Below are positions 22,438-35,598 of a DNA stretch of 64,000 nt, piece by piece (the first letter of the stretch is position 1; each line of letters starts with the position of its first letter). The notes below the pieces were generated by a model. The model saw only the letters and a program-made list of their open reading frames with translations, had not been told where the DNA came from and did no database searches. Position numbers and translations under genes: made by a program. This DNA comes from Cyprinodon diabolis (lineage: Eukaryota > Chordata > Actinopteri > Cyprinodontiformes > Cyprinodontidae). The stretch lies in the NCBI GenBank assembly GCA_030533445.1, contig JARPUW010000258.1, positions 186,001 to 250,000 on the forward strand. Reading direction: 5' to 3'.

Positions 22438-25400
22438 AAGCTTCAAACAGATTTTACCTCTGCTGTTTTAAACAGCACATATTAATCTAATGGAGGGTGA
22501 AAGGACTGATTTAACATTGGGAAATGGATACTATATGACTGCTGTCCATGACACTTCCCTTGCCACTCAGCACTGATAGACTTTCAAAATAAGACTCCAG
22601 GGACCCTACAAAATAAAAGCCTCTATATTTTTTACATATATTTATTGCCCTATATGGCTCAACATTATGACCCAAACTCAACCCCGTTTTAGAGAATAGA
22701 CTCTAGGAGACTGTTTAAAACACACCCTATAGCAAATTTCAAAATAAAAGCTTCCCATTTCCGCTTCATCTACTGCCCTAATAACATGGAAAAAGAGTGA
22801 TTTAACGATTGGAAAGTAATCAACTATCATTGACGGGTCTGAACATTTTCTATAAACACAACTCTGTTGGACTTTCAAAATAAGACTCCAGCGACCCTAC
22901 AAAATAAAAGCCTCTAGATTATACTAATGCATTAATTGATGCAAATGGCTCAACATTATGACCCAAACTCTTCCAGGTTGTTTTTATTAGACTCTAGTGA
23001 CCTTTTCAAAACACACCCCAGAGCAAATTTCACAATAAAAGTCTCCCATTTACTCTGTAATAAAGCAACTATTCACCTAATAACATGGAAAACCAGTGAT
23101 TTAACATTTGGAAATGGATTCTATATCACTGCTGGGCGTGACCCATCTTTTGATGCACATTCATGATAGACTTTCAAAATAAGACTACAAGGACTCTACA
23201 GAATAAAAGCCTCTTCCTTATACACACTCATACATTCTGGCATATTGCTCATTGCCATTGGTGATTTCATCACTGCAATGGCTCTTAGAAGGAGGGCGGA
23301 GCCCGCCAATGGTAACAGGCGGGCGGAGCCCGCCAAAGGTGATTACATCACTGCAATGGCTCTTAGCAGGCGGGCGGAGCCCGCCATTGGTGATTTCATC
23401 ACTGCAATGGCTCTTAGAAGGCGGGCAGAGCCCGCCATTGGTGATTTTTTTCTTCACTGAGATGGCTCCTAGCAGGCGGGCGAAGCCCGCCAACTGGGCT
23501 TTACCCACTGTGTTTCAATATGGACAACCCATATTACCCTTGTGCATCATACGCTGTGCACGTCTATTTCCCAGATGTCAGCACAAGTGGCACACAGCTC
23601 TCTTTGCCCATGAACTTGCCCTCTTTCCTTCCCTCAGCAGCCCTCAAAGGCGTAAGCAGTTGGTCTGGGGAGCCCCGACGTCACTTGCCAGGGCCGTATT
23701 GGCCCGGTTCCCCAGACGGGCAGTAGGTGGCCCCCCTCAAAATTTCTTTAGAAATTTTCTAGTTATTATAATTCTCCCGTATACCCAAAACTTCGGCGCG
23801 TAACTAGTCCCGCACGGTTTGGCGGATCGGGCCCAAAGTTGGCACACGCGTCGGGACCAATGGGGTGATGTGTGCTTGTATAAAACTTTCTCATTAGTCC
23901 GAAGGTTTGCGAATTATTAGCGAAAACGTCGCAAAAAAATCCCATAGGAAATGAATGGGGAGAGGGAAAAAAAAGCATAAAAAACAGCACTTCACTGTGT
24001 CGCCATACATTCACCTAGAAAAACAGTTTGAAGCTCAGTTTGTAGATAAATCCTTCGTCTATTTAAAACTGAAGACGGTATGTTGATAACTGCTACGGTT
24101 TTTGTATAATCAGACCTCAAGCGCCACAAAGTTTTAGCAAAATCCAGCCTGCTAGAGTGGAGCAACTGAAAAGCTAGAGTGTGAGGCAGGCGTTTTTTAA
24201 ACACAAAAAAACATTTTAAACTCGCCCTCACGGCCACATATTTATAGCTAGAGTCACCATTTTTGGTCAGTTTGTAGACTGAAATCTCTGGACCCACACA
24301 ATATCTTCGGAATTACTGTAGGATTAATACTTTTCCTTAAAAACCCTCCAGACCGATCTAAAGTCGATGAAAATCAGAGCCGTTTTTCATTGGTTTTGGA
24401 GCAGAAGAGGGGAGAAAAACTAATCAGACTATGTGTTTTAAACTCGTCATAAATATTTTTCTGAATGACACACATACACCAAAGTTGGCATAGTTGGAGT
24501 CGAAGGATGACTGACGCTCACGGTGAAAAAATTTTTTGAATAACTCATACGGTTTTTGCTCAGCAGTCGTTTGTTCGGAGGACATTTTAAGCACCTGAAA
24601 GCTGAGTGACAGTGACCTGCTGCAGCTAGCTCAATTAGAAGCTTAGGTGTGATGAAACGTTTTTTCTTTTTCTTTCTCTTCCCATTCAGTTTGTAGATGA
24701 CCTACAGCCATGAAAGTTACTCCAATTGAAGACAAGATATAGCTGTCGCTTAGATAAAAAGAATTTTTCAGATACCTTTTACGGTTTTTACTCAGCAGTC
24801 GTTTGTTCGGAGGGGTGCTTTAGCAGCTAAAAGGTGAGTGAGAGTGAGGTCCTGCAGTTCAAACAAAGGGAGGAGCAGGTGGGCCAACCATTTTGTTTGT
24901 GCTTCGTTTTGGGTTGTGAAAGACCTACAGACATGAAGGTTACCCCAGTCTGAGACAAAGGATAGATGTTGCTTTCACTGAAAGAATTTTTCAGATATCT
25001 TTTACGGTTTTTGCTCAGCAGTCGTTTGTTCGGAGGGTAAGCACCTGGAAGCTAGCTGACAGTTAGCTTCTGCAGCAGCCTGCTAGAGTGCAGCTGCTGA
25101 AATCTTAGTGTGAGGCGGCCATTTTTTTAAGATCAAACATCTTATTCTCGCCCTCACGGCCACATATTTGGAGCTACAGTCACCATTTTTGGTCAGTTTG
25201 TAGACTGAAACCTCTGGACTCACACAATGTCTTCGGAATTACGGTAGGATTAATACTTTTCCTTAAAAACCCTCCAGACCAACCTAAAGTCGATGAGAGT
25301 TTCAGCCTTTCTCTATTCTTTTTGAGCTGAAGATGGGAGAGAAACGAACCAGACTATGTGTTTTCAACTCGTCATAAATATTTTTCTGAATGACACACAT

Positions 25401-25606
25401 ACACCAAAGTTGGCATAGTTGGAGTCGAAGGATTGCTGATGCTCATGGTGAAAATGTTTTTTGAATAACTCATACGGTTTTTGATCAGTAGTCGTTTGTT
25501 CGGTGTCGTTCTTCCCATACAAAAAAGCCTGGGAAGAAGAAACCAATAGTGAGTGCAGCTGTTGTCTGTGTCAGTGAGAGGCTCGTTAAGCGTTGTCAAG
25601 GTTACC
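22438..25606 (+). repeat. Unit 8 (3169 bases)
   Basis: GC array 23260-23491, whose first box has a broken left arm (GGAGGGC). CTCF-like motif at 23720, no core, TATAAAA at 23879, monomers from 24015. The variants TTACTGTAGG near 24314, CCGATCTAA near 24354 and AACTAATC near 24418 are shared only with unit 19. Confidence 0.95.
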
Positions 25607-28600
25607 AAGCTTCAAACAGATTTTACCTCTGCTGTTTTAAACAGCACATATTAATCTAATGGAGGGTGAAAGGACTGATTTAACATTGGGAAATGGATAC
25701 TATATGACTGCTGTACATGACACTTCCCTTGCCACTCAGCACTGATAGACTTTCAAAATAAGACTCCAGGGACCCTACAAAATAAAAGCCTCTATATTTT
25801 TTACATATATTTATTGCCCTATATGGCTCAACATTATGACCCAAACTCAACCCCGTTTTAGAGAATAGACTCTAGGAGACTGTTTAAAACACACCCTATA
25901 GCAAATTTCAAAATAAAAGCCTCCCATTTCCGCTTCATCTACTGCCCTAATAACATGGAAAAAGAGTGATTTAACGATTGGAAAGTAATCAACTATCATT
26001 GACGGGTCTGAACATTTTCTATAAACACAACTCTGTTGGACTTTCAAAATAAGACTCCAGGGACCCTACAAAATAAAAGCCTCTAGATTATACTAATGCA
26101 TTAATTGATGCAAATGGCTCAACATTATGACCCAAACTCTTCCAGGTTGTTTTTATTACACTCTAGTGACCTTTTCAAAACACACCCAGAGCAAATTTCA
26201 CAATAAAAGTCTCCCATTTACTCTGTAATACAGCAACTATTCACCTAATAACATGGAAAACCAGTGATTTAACATTTGTAAATGGATTCTATATCACTGC
26301 TGGGCGTGACCCATCTTTTGATGCACATTCATGATAGACTTTCAAAATAAGACTACAAGGACTCTACAGAATAAAAGCCTCTTCCTTATACACACTCATA
26401 CATTCTGGCATATTGCTCATTGCCATTGGTGATTTCATCACTGCAATGGCTCTTAGAAGGCGGGCGGAGCCCGCCAATGGTAACAGGCGGGCGGAGCCCG
26501 CCAAAGGTGATTACATCACTGCAATGGCTCTTAGCAGGCGGGCGGAGCCCGCCATTGGTGATTTCATCACTGCAATGGCTCTTAGAAGGCGGGCAGAGCC
26601 CGCCATTGGTGATTTTTTTCTTCACTGAGATGGCTCCTAGCAGGCGGGCGAAGCCCGCCAACTGGGCTTTACCCACTGTGTTTCAATATGGACAACCCAT
26701 ATTACCCTTGTGCATCATACGCTGTGCACGTCTATTTCCCAGATTTCAGCACAAGTGGCACACAGCTCTCTTTGCCCATGAACTTGCCCTCTTTCCTTCC
26801 CTCAGCAGCCCTCAAAGGCGTAAGCAGTTGGTCTGGGGAGCCCCGATGTCACTTGCCAGGGCCGTATTGGCCCGGTTCCCCAGACGGGCAGTAGGTGGCC
26901 CCCCTCAAAATTTCTTTAGAAATTTTCTAGTTGGGGGGCCACATGCCGAAGGCATGGCCCACCTACTACTATTGCACATATTTATTCCGCGTATTATTGG
27001 GGGGCCACATGCCGAAGGCATGGCCCACCTACTACTATTGCACATATTTATTCCGCGTATTATTATTGGGGGGCCACATGCCGAAGGCATGGCCCACCTA
27101 CTACTATTGCACATATTTATTCCGCGTATTATTATTATTATAATTCTCCCGTATACCCAAAACTTCGGCACGTAACTAGTCCCGCACGGTTTGGCGGATC
27201 GGGCCCAAAGTTGGCACACGCGTCGGGACCAATGGGGTGATGTGTGCTTGTATAAAACTTTCTCATTAGTCCGAAGGTTTGCGAATTATTAGCGAAAACG
27301 TCGCAAAAAAATCCCATAGGAAATGAATGGGGAGAGGAAAAAAAAAGCATAAAAAACAGCACTTCACTGTGTCGGCATACATTCACCTAGAAAAACAGTT
27401 TGAAGCTCAGTTTGTAGATAAATCCTTCGTCTATTTAAAACTGAAGACGGTATGTTGATAACTGCTACGGTTTTTGTATAATCAGACCTCAAGCGCCACA
27501 AAGTTTTAGCAAAATCCAGCCTGCTAGAGTGGAGCAACTGAAAAGCTAGAGTGTGAGGCAGGCGTTTTTTAAACACAAAAAAACATTTTAAACTCGCCCT
27601 CACGGCCACATATTTATAGCTAGAGTCACCATTTTTGGTCAGTTTGTAGACTGAAATCTCTGGACCCACACAATATCTTCGGAATTACGGTAGGATTAAT
27701 ACTTTTCCTTAAAAACCCTCCAGACCGACCTAAAGTCGATGAAAATCAGAGCCGTTTTTCATTGGTTTTGGAGCAGAAGAGGGGAGAAAAACGAATCAGA
27801 CTATGTGTTTTAAAGTCGTCATAAATATTTTTCTGAATGACACACATACACCAAAGTTGGCATAGTTGGAGTCGAAGGATGACTGACGCTCACGGTGAAA
27901 AATTTTTTTGAATAACTCATACGGTTTTTGCTCAGCAGTCGTTTGTTCGGAGGACATTTTAAGCACCTGAAAGCTGAGTGACAGTGACCTGCTGCAGCTA
28001 GCTCAATTAGAAGCTTAGGTGTGATGAAACGTTTTTTCTTTTTCTTTCTCTTCCCATTCAGGTTGTAGATGACCTACAGCCATGAAAGTTACTCCAATTG
28101 AAGACAAGATATAGCTGTCGCTTAGATAAAAAGAATTTTTCAGATACCTTTTACGGTTTTTACTCAGCAGTCGTTTGTTCGGAGGGGTGCTTTAGCAGCT
28201 AAAAGGTCAGTGAGAGTGAGGTCCTGCAGTTCAAACAAAGGGAGGAGCAGGTGGGCCAACCATTTTGTTTGTGCTTCGTTTTGGGTTGTGAAAGACCTAC
28301 AGACATGAAGGTTACCCCAGTCTGAGACAAAGGATAGATGTTGCTTTCACTTAAAGAATTTTTCAGATACCTTTTACGGTTTTTGCTCAGCAGTCGTTTG
28401 TTCGGAGGGTAAGCACCTGGAAGCTAGCTGACAGTTAGCTTCTGCAGCAGCCTGCTAGAGTGCAGCTGCTGAAATCTTAGTGTGAGGCGGCCATTTTTTT
28501 AAGATCAAACATCTTATTCTCGCCCTCACGGCCACATATTTGGAGCTACAGTCACCATTTTTGGTCAGTTTGTAGACTGAAACCTCTGGACTCACACAAT

Positions 28601-28978
28601 GTCTTCGGAATTACGGTAGGATTAATACTTTTCCTTAAAAACCCTCCAGACCAACCTAAAGTCGATGAGAGTTTCAGCCTTTCTCTATTCTTTTTGAGCT
28701 GAAGATGGGAGAGAAACGAATCAGACTATGTGTTTTCAACTGGTCATAAATATTTTTCTGAATGACACACATACACCAAAGTTGGTATAGTTGGAGTCGA
28801 AGGATTGCTGATGCTCATGGTGAAAATGTTTTTTGAATAACTCATACGGTTTTTGATCAGTAGTCGTTTGTTCGGTGCCGTTCTTCCCATACAAAAAAGC
28901 CTGGGAAGAAGAAACCAATAGTGAGTGCAGCTGTTGTCTGTGTCAGTGAGAGGCTCGTTAAGCGTTGTCAAGGTTACC
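25607..28978 (+). repeat. Unit 9 (3372 bases; three 60-base cores)
   Basis: GC array 26428-26659, CTCF-like motif at 26888, three cores from 26933, TATAAAA at 27251, monomers from 27387. The AT block carries TTATTACACTC near 26154 and TTTGTAAATGG near 26275, both shared with unit 20. Confidence 0.95.
26933..27141. repeat. 60-base core minisatellite, three copies (unit 9)
   Basis: Cores at 26933, 26999 and 27068 (66 and 69 steps), then an ATT run. Confidence 0.94.
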
Positions 28979-31900
28979 AAGCTTCAAACAGATTTTACCT
29001 CTGCTGTTTTAAACAGCACATATTAATCTAATGGAGGGTGAAAGGACTGATTTAACATTGGGAAATGGATACTATATGACTGCTGTCCATGACACTTCCC
29101 TTGCCACTCAGCACTGATAGACTTTCAAAATAAGACTCCAGGGACCCTACAAAATAAAAGCCTCTATATTTTTTACATATATTTATTGCCCTATATGGCT
29201 CAACATTATGACCCAAACTCAACCCCGTTTTAGAGAATAGACTCTAGGAGACTGTTTAAAACACACCCTATAGCAAATTTCAAAATAAAAGCCTCCCATT
29301 TCCGCTTCATCTACTGCCCTAATAACATGGAAAAAGAGTGATTTAACGATTGGAAAGTAATCAACTATCATTGACGGGTCTGAACATTTTCTATAAACAC
29401 AACTCTGTTGGACTTTCAAAATAAGACTCCAGGGACCCTACAAAATAAAAGCCTCTAGATTATACTAATGCATTAATTGATGCAAATGGCTCAACATTAT
29501 GACCCAAACTCTTCCAGGTTGTTTTTATTACACTCTAGTGACCTTTTCAAAACACACCCCAGAGCAAATTTCACAATAAAAGTCTCCCATTTACTCTGTA
29601 ATACAGCAACTATTCACCTAATAACATGGAAAACCAGTGATTTAACATTTGGAAATGGATTCTATATCACTGCTGGGCGTGACCCATCTTTTGATGCACA
29701 TTCATGATAGACTTTCAAAATAAGACTACAAGGACTCTACAGAATAAAAGCCTCTTCCTTATACACACTCATACATTCTGGCATATTGCTCATTGCCATT
29801 GGTGATTTCATCACTGCAATGGCTCTTAGAAGGAGGGCGGAGCCCGCCAATGGTAACAGGCGGGCGGAGCCCGCCAAAGGTGATTACATCACTGCAATGG
29901 CTCTTAGCAGGCGGGCGGAGCCCGCCATTGGTGATTTCATCACTGCAATGGCTCTTAGAAGGCGGGCAGAGCCCGCCATTGGTGATTTTTTTCTTCACTG
30001 AGATGGCTCCTAGCAGGCGGGCGAAGCCCGCCAACTGGGCTTTACCCACTGTGTTTCAATATGGACAACCCATATTACCCTTGTGCATCATACGCTGTGC
30101 ACGTCTATTTCCCAGATTTCAGCACAAGTGGCACACAGCTCTCTTTGCCCATGAACTTGCCCTCTTTCCTTCCCTCAGCAGCCCTCAAAGGCGTAAGCAG
30201 TTGGTCTGGGGAGCCCCGACGTCACTTGCCAGGGCCGTATTGGCCCGGTTCCCCAGACGGGCAGTAGGTGGCCCCCCTCAAAATTTCTTTAGAAATTTTC
30301 TAGTTGGGGGGCCACATGCCGAAGGCATGGCCCACCTACTACTATTGCACATATTTATTCCGCGTATTATTATTGGGGGGCCACATGCCGAAGGCATGGC
30401 CCACCTACTACTATTGCACATATTTATTCCGCGTATTATTATTATTGGGGGGCCACATGCCGAAGGCATGGCCCACCTACTACTATTGCACATATTTATT
30501 CCGCGTATTATTATTATTGGGGGGCCACATGCCGAAGGCATGGCCCACCTACTACTATTGCACATATTTATTCCGCGTATTATTATTATTATTATAATTC
30601 TCCCGTATACCCAAAACTTCGGCACGTAACTAGTCCCGCACGGTTTGGCGGATCGGGCCCAAAGTTGGCACACGCGTCGGGACCAATGGGGTGATGTGTG
30701 CTTGTATAAAACTTTCTCATTAGTCCGAAGGTTTGCGAATTATTAGCGAAAACGTCGCAAAAAAATCCCATAGGAAATGAATGGGGAGAGGAAAAAAAAA
30801 GCATAAAAAACAGCACTTCACTGTGTCGGCATACATTCACCTAGAAAAACAGTTTGAAGCTCAGTTTGTAGATAAATCCTTCGTCTATTTAAAACTGAAG
30901 ACGGTATGTTGATAACTGCTACGGTTTTTGTATAATCAGACCTCAAGCGCCACAAAGTTTTAGCAAAATCCAGCCTGCTAGAGTGGAGCAACTGAAAAGC
31001 TAGAGTGTGAGGCAGGCGTTTTTTAAACACAAAAAAACATTTTAAACTCGCCCTCACGGCCACATATTTATAGCTAGAGTCACCATTTTTGGTCAGTTTG
31101 TAGACTGAAATCTCTGGACCCACACAATATCTTCGGAATTACGGTAGGATTAATACTTTTCCTTAAAAACCCTCCAGACCGACCTAAAGTCGATGAAAAT
31201 CAGAGCCGTTTTTCATTGGTTTTGGAGCAGAAGAGGGGAGAAAAACGAATCAGACTATGTGTTTTAAACTCGTCATAAATATTTTTCTGAATGACACACA
31301 TACACCAAAGTTGGCATAGTTGGAGTCGAAGGATGGCTGACGCTCACGGTGAAAAAATATTTTGAATAACTCATACGGTTTTTGCTCAGCAGTCGTTTGT
31401 TCGGAGGACATTTTAAGCAGCTGAAAGCTGGGGGAGAGTGTCCTGCTGCAGCTAGCTCAATTAGAAGATCAGGTGTGACAAAACGTTTTTTCTTTTTCTT
31501 TCTCTTCCCATTCAGGTTGTAGATGACCTACAGCCATGAAAGTTACTCCAATTGAAGACAAGATATAGCTGTCGCTTAGATAAAAATAATTTTTCAGATA
31601 CCTTTTACGGTTTTTACTCAGCAGTCGTTTGTTCGGAGGGGTGCTTTAGCAGCTAAAAGGTGAGTGAGAGTGAGGTCCTGCAGTTCAAACAAAGGGAGGA
31701 GCAGGTGGGCCAACCATTTTGTTTGTGCTTCGTTTTGGGTTGTGAAAGACCTACAGACATGAAGGTTACCCCAGTCTGAGACAAAGGATAGATGTTGCTT
31801 TCACTGAAAGAATTTTTCAGATATCTTTTACGGTTTTTGCTCAGCAGTCGTTTGTTCGGAGGGTAAGCACCTGGAAGCTAGCTGACAGTTAGCTTCTGCA

Positions 31901-32432
31901 GCAGCCTGCTAGAGTGCAGCTGCTGAAATCTTAGTGTGAGGCGGCCATTCTTTTAAGATCAAACATCTTATTCTCGCCCTCACGGCCACATATTTGGAGC
32001 TACAGTCACCATTTTTGGTCAGTTTGTAGACTGAAACCTCTGGACTCACACAATGTCTTCGGAATTACGGTAGGATTAATACTTTTCCTTAAAAACCCTC
32101 CAGACCAACCTAAAGTCGATGAGAGTTTCAGCCTTTCTCTATTCTTTTTGAGCTGAAGATGGGAGAGAAACGAATCAGACTATGTGTTTTCAACTCGTCA
32201 TAAATATTTTTCTGAATGACACACATACACCAAAGTTGGTATAGTTGGAGTCGAAGGATTGCTGATGCTCATGGTGAAAATGTTTTTTGAATAACTCATA
32301 CGGTTTTTGATCAGTAGTCGTTTGTTCGGTGCCGTTCTTCCCATACAAAAAAGCCTGGGAAGAAGAAACCAATAGTGAGTGCAGCTGTTGTCTGTGTCAG
32401 TGAGAGGCTCGTTAAGCGTTGTCAAGGTTACC
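28979..32432 (+). repeat. Unit 10 (3454 bases; four 60-base cores)
   Basis: GC array 29801-30032 (first box left arm GGAGGGC, as in unit 8), CTCF-like motif at 30261, four cores from 30306, TATAAAA at 30705, monomers from 30841. From about 31331 monomers 3-4 carry a distinct haplotype: GGATGGCTGACG, AAAATATTTTG, GCTGGGGGAGAG, GAAGATCAGG. It recurs in unit 16 at offset +20735. Confidence 0.95.
30306..30594. repeat. 60-base core minisatellite, four copies (unit 10)
   Basis: Cores at 30306, 30375, 30447 and 30519 (69, 72 and 72 steps). The ATT spacers are longer here than in unit 4, so the two arrays grew from different spacer alleles. Confidence 0.94.
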
Positions 32433-35400
32433 AAGCTTCAAACAGATTTTACCTCTGCTGTTTTAAACAGCACATATTAATCTAATGGAGGGTGAAAGGA
32501 CTGATTTAACATTGGGAAATGGATACTATATGACTGCTGTCCATGACACTTCCCTTGCCACTCAGCACTGATAGACTTTCAAAATAAGACTCCAGGGACC
32601 CTACAAAATAAAAGCCTCTATATTTTTTACATATATTTATTGCCCTATATGGCTCAACATTATGACCCAAACTCAACCCCGTTTTAGAGAATAGACTCTA
32701 GGAGACTGTTTAAAACACACCCTGTAGCAAATTTCAAAATAAAAGCCTCCCATTTCCGCTTCATCTACTGCCCTAATAACATGGAAAAAGAGTGATTTAA
32801 CGATTGGAAAGTAATCAACTATCATTGACGGGTCTGAACATTTTCTATAAACACAACTCTGTTGGACTTTCAAAATAAGACTCCAGGGACCCTACAAAAT
32901 AAAAGCCTCTAGATTATACTAATGCATTAATTGATGCAAATGGCTCAACATTATGACCCAAACTCTTCCAGGTTGTTTTTATTAGACTCTAGTGACCTTT
33001 TCAAAACACACCCAGAGCAAATTTCACAATAAAAGTCTCCCATTTACTCTGTAATACAGCAACTATTCACCTAATAACATGGAAAACCAGTGATTTAACA
33101 TTTGGAAATGGATTCTATATCACTGCTGGGCGTGACCCATCTTTTGATGCACATTCATGATAGACTTTCAAAATAAGACTACAAGGACTCTACAGAATAA
33201 AAGCCTCTTCCTTATACACACTCATACATTCTGGCATATTGCTCATTGCCATTGGTGATTTCATCACTGCAATGGCTCTTAGAAGGCGGGCGGAGCCCGC
33301 CAATGGTAACAGGCGGGCGGAGCCCGCCAAAGGTGATTACATCACTGCAATGGCTCTTAGCAGGCGGGCGGAGCCCGCCATTGGTGATTTCATCACTGCA
33401 ATGGCTCTTAGAAGGCGGGCAGAGCCCGCCATTGGTGATTTTTTTCTTCACTGAGATGGCTCCTAGCAGGCGGGCGAAGCCCGCCAACTGGGCTTTACCC
33501 ACTGTGTTTCAATATGGACAACCCATATTACCCTTGTGCATCATACGCTGTGCACGTCTATTTCCCAGATTTCAGCACAAGTGGCACACAGCTCTCTTTG
33601 CCCATGAACTTGCCCTCTTTCCTTCCCTCAGCAGCCCTCAAAGGCGTAAGCAGTTGGTCTGGGGAGCCCCGACGTCACTTGCCAGGGCCGTATTGGCCCG
33701 GTTCCCCAGACGGGCAGTAGGTGGCCCCCCTCAAAATTTCTTTAGAAATTTTCTAGTTATTATAATTCTCCCGTATACCCAAAACTTCGGCGCGTAACTA
33801 GTCCCGCACGGTTTGGCGGATCGGGCCCAAAGTTGGCACACGCGTCGGGACCAATGGGGTGATGTGTGCTTGTATAAAACTTTCTCATTAGTCCGAAGGT
33901 TTGCGAATTATTAGCGAAAACGTCGCAAAAAAATCCCATAGGAAATGAATGGGGAGAGGAAAAAAAAAGCATAAAAAACAGCACTTCACTGTGTCGGCAT
34001 ACATTCACCTAGAAAAACAGTTTGAAGCTCAGTTTGTAGATAAATCCTTCGTCTATTTAAAACTGAAGACGGTATGTTGATAACTGCTACGGTTTTTGTA
34101 TAATCAGACCTCAAGCGCCACAAAGTTTTAGCAAAATCCAGCCTGCTAGAGTGGAGCAACTGAAAAGCTAGAGTGTGAGGCAGGCGTTTTTTAAACACAA
34201 AAAAACATTTTAAACTCGCCCTCACGGCCACATATTTATAGCTAGAGTCACCATTTTTGGTCAGTTTGTAGACTGAAATCTCTGGACCCACACAATATCT
34301 TCGGAATTACGGTAGGATTAATACTTTTCCTTAAAAACCCTCCAGACCGACCTAAAGTCGATGAAAATCAGAGCCGTTTTTCATTGGTTTTGGAGCAGAA
34401 GAGGGGAGAAAAACGAATCCGACTATGTGTTTTAAACTCGTCATAAATATTTTTCTGAATGACACACATACACCAAAGTTGGCATAGTTGGAGTCGAAGG
34501 ATGACTGACGCTCACGGTGAAAAAATTTTTTGAATAACTCATACGGTTTTTGCTCAGCAGTCGTTTGTTCGGAGGACATTTTAAGCACCTGAAAGCTGAG
34601 TGACAGTGACCTGCTGCAGCTAGCTCAATTAGAAGCTTAGGTGTGATGAAACGTTTTTTCTTTTTCTTTCTCTTCCCATTCAGTTTGTAGATGACCTACA
34701 GCCATGAAAGTTACTCCAATTGAAGACAAGATATAGCTGTCGCTTAGATAAAAAGAATTTTTCAGATACCTTTTACGGTTTTTACTCAGCAGTCGTTTGT
34801 TCGGAGGGGTGCTTTAGCAGCTGAAAGGTGAGTGAGAGTGAGGTCCTGCAGTTAAAAGAAAGGGAGGAGCAGGTGGGCCAACCATTTTGTTTTTGCTTCG
34901 TTTTGGGTTGTGAAAGACCTACAGACATGAAGGTTACCCCAGTCTGAGACAAAGGATAGATGTTGCTTTCACTGAAAGAATTTTTCAGATACCTTTTACG
35001 GTTTTTGCTCAGCAGTCGTTTGTTCGGAGGGTAAGCACCTGGAAGCTAGCTGACAGTTAGCTTCTGCAGCAGCCTGCTAGAGTGCAGCTGCTGAAATCTT
35101 AGTGTGAGGCGGCCATTTTTTTAAGATCAAACATCTTATTCTCGCCCTCACGGCCACATATTTGGACCTACAGTCACCATTTTTGGTCAGTTTGTAGACT
35201 GAAACCTCTGGACTCACACAATGTCTTCAGAATTACGGTAGGATTAATACTTTTCCTTAAAAACCCTCCAGACCAACCTAAAGTCGATGAGTTTCAGCCT
35301 TTCTCCATTCTTTTTAAGCTGAAGATGGGAGAAAAACGAATCAGACTATGTGTTTTCAAGTCGTCATAAATATTGTTCTGAATGACACACATACACCAAA

Positions 35401-35598
35401 GTTGGTATAGTTGGAGTCGAAGGATTGCTGATGCTCATGGTGAAATTTTCTTTTTAATAACTCATATGGTTTTTGCTCAGCAGTCGTTTGTTCGGTGCCG
35501 TTCTTCCCATACAAAAAAGCCTGGGAAGAAGAAACCAATAGTGAGTGCAGCTGTTGTCTGTGTCAGTGAGAGGCTCATTAAGCGTTGTCAAGGTTACC
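32433..35598 (+). repeat. Unit 11 (3166 bases; distal end divergent)
   Basis: GC array 33254-33485, CTCF-like motif at 33714, no core, TATAAAA at 33873, monomers from 34009. From about 35165 the last monomers become unusually divergent (GGACCTACAG, CTTCAGAATT, TTTTTAAGCTG, AATTTTCTTTTTAATAAC). This leads into the divergent first half of unit 12. Confidence 0.94.
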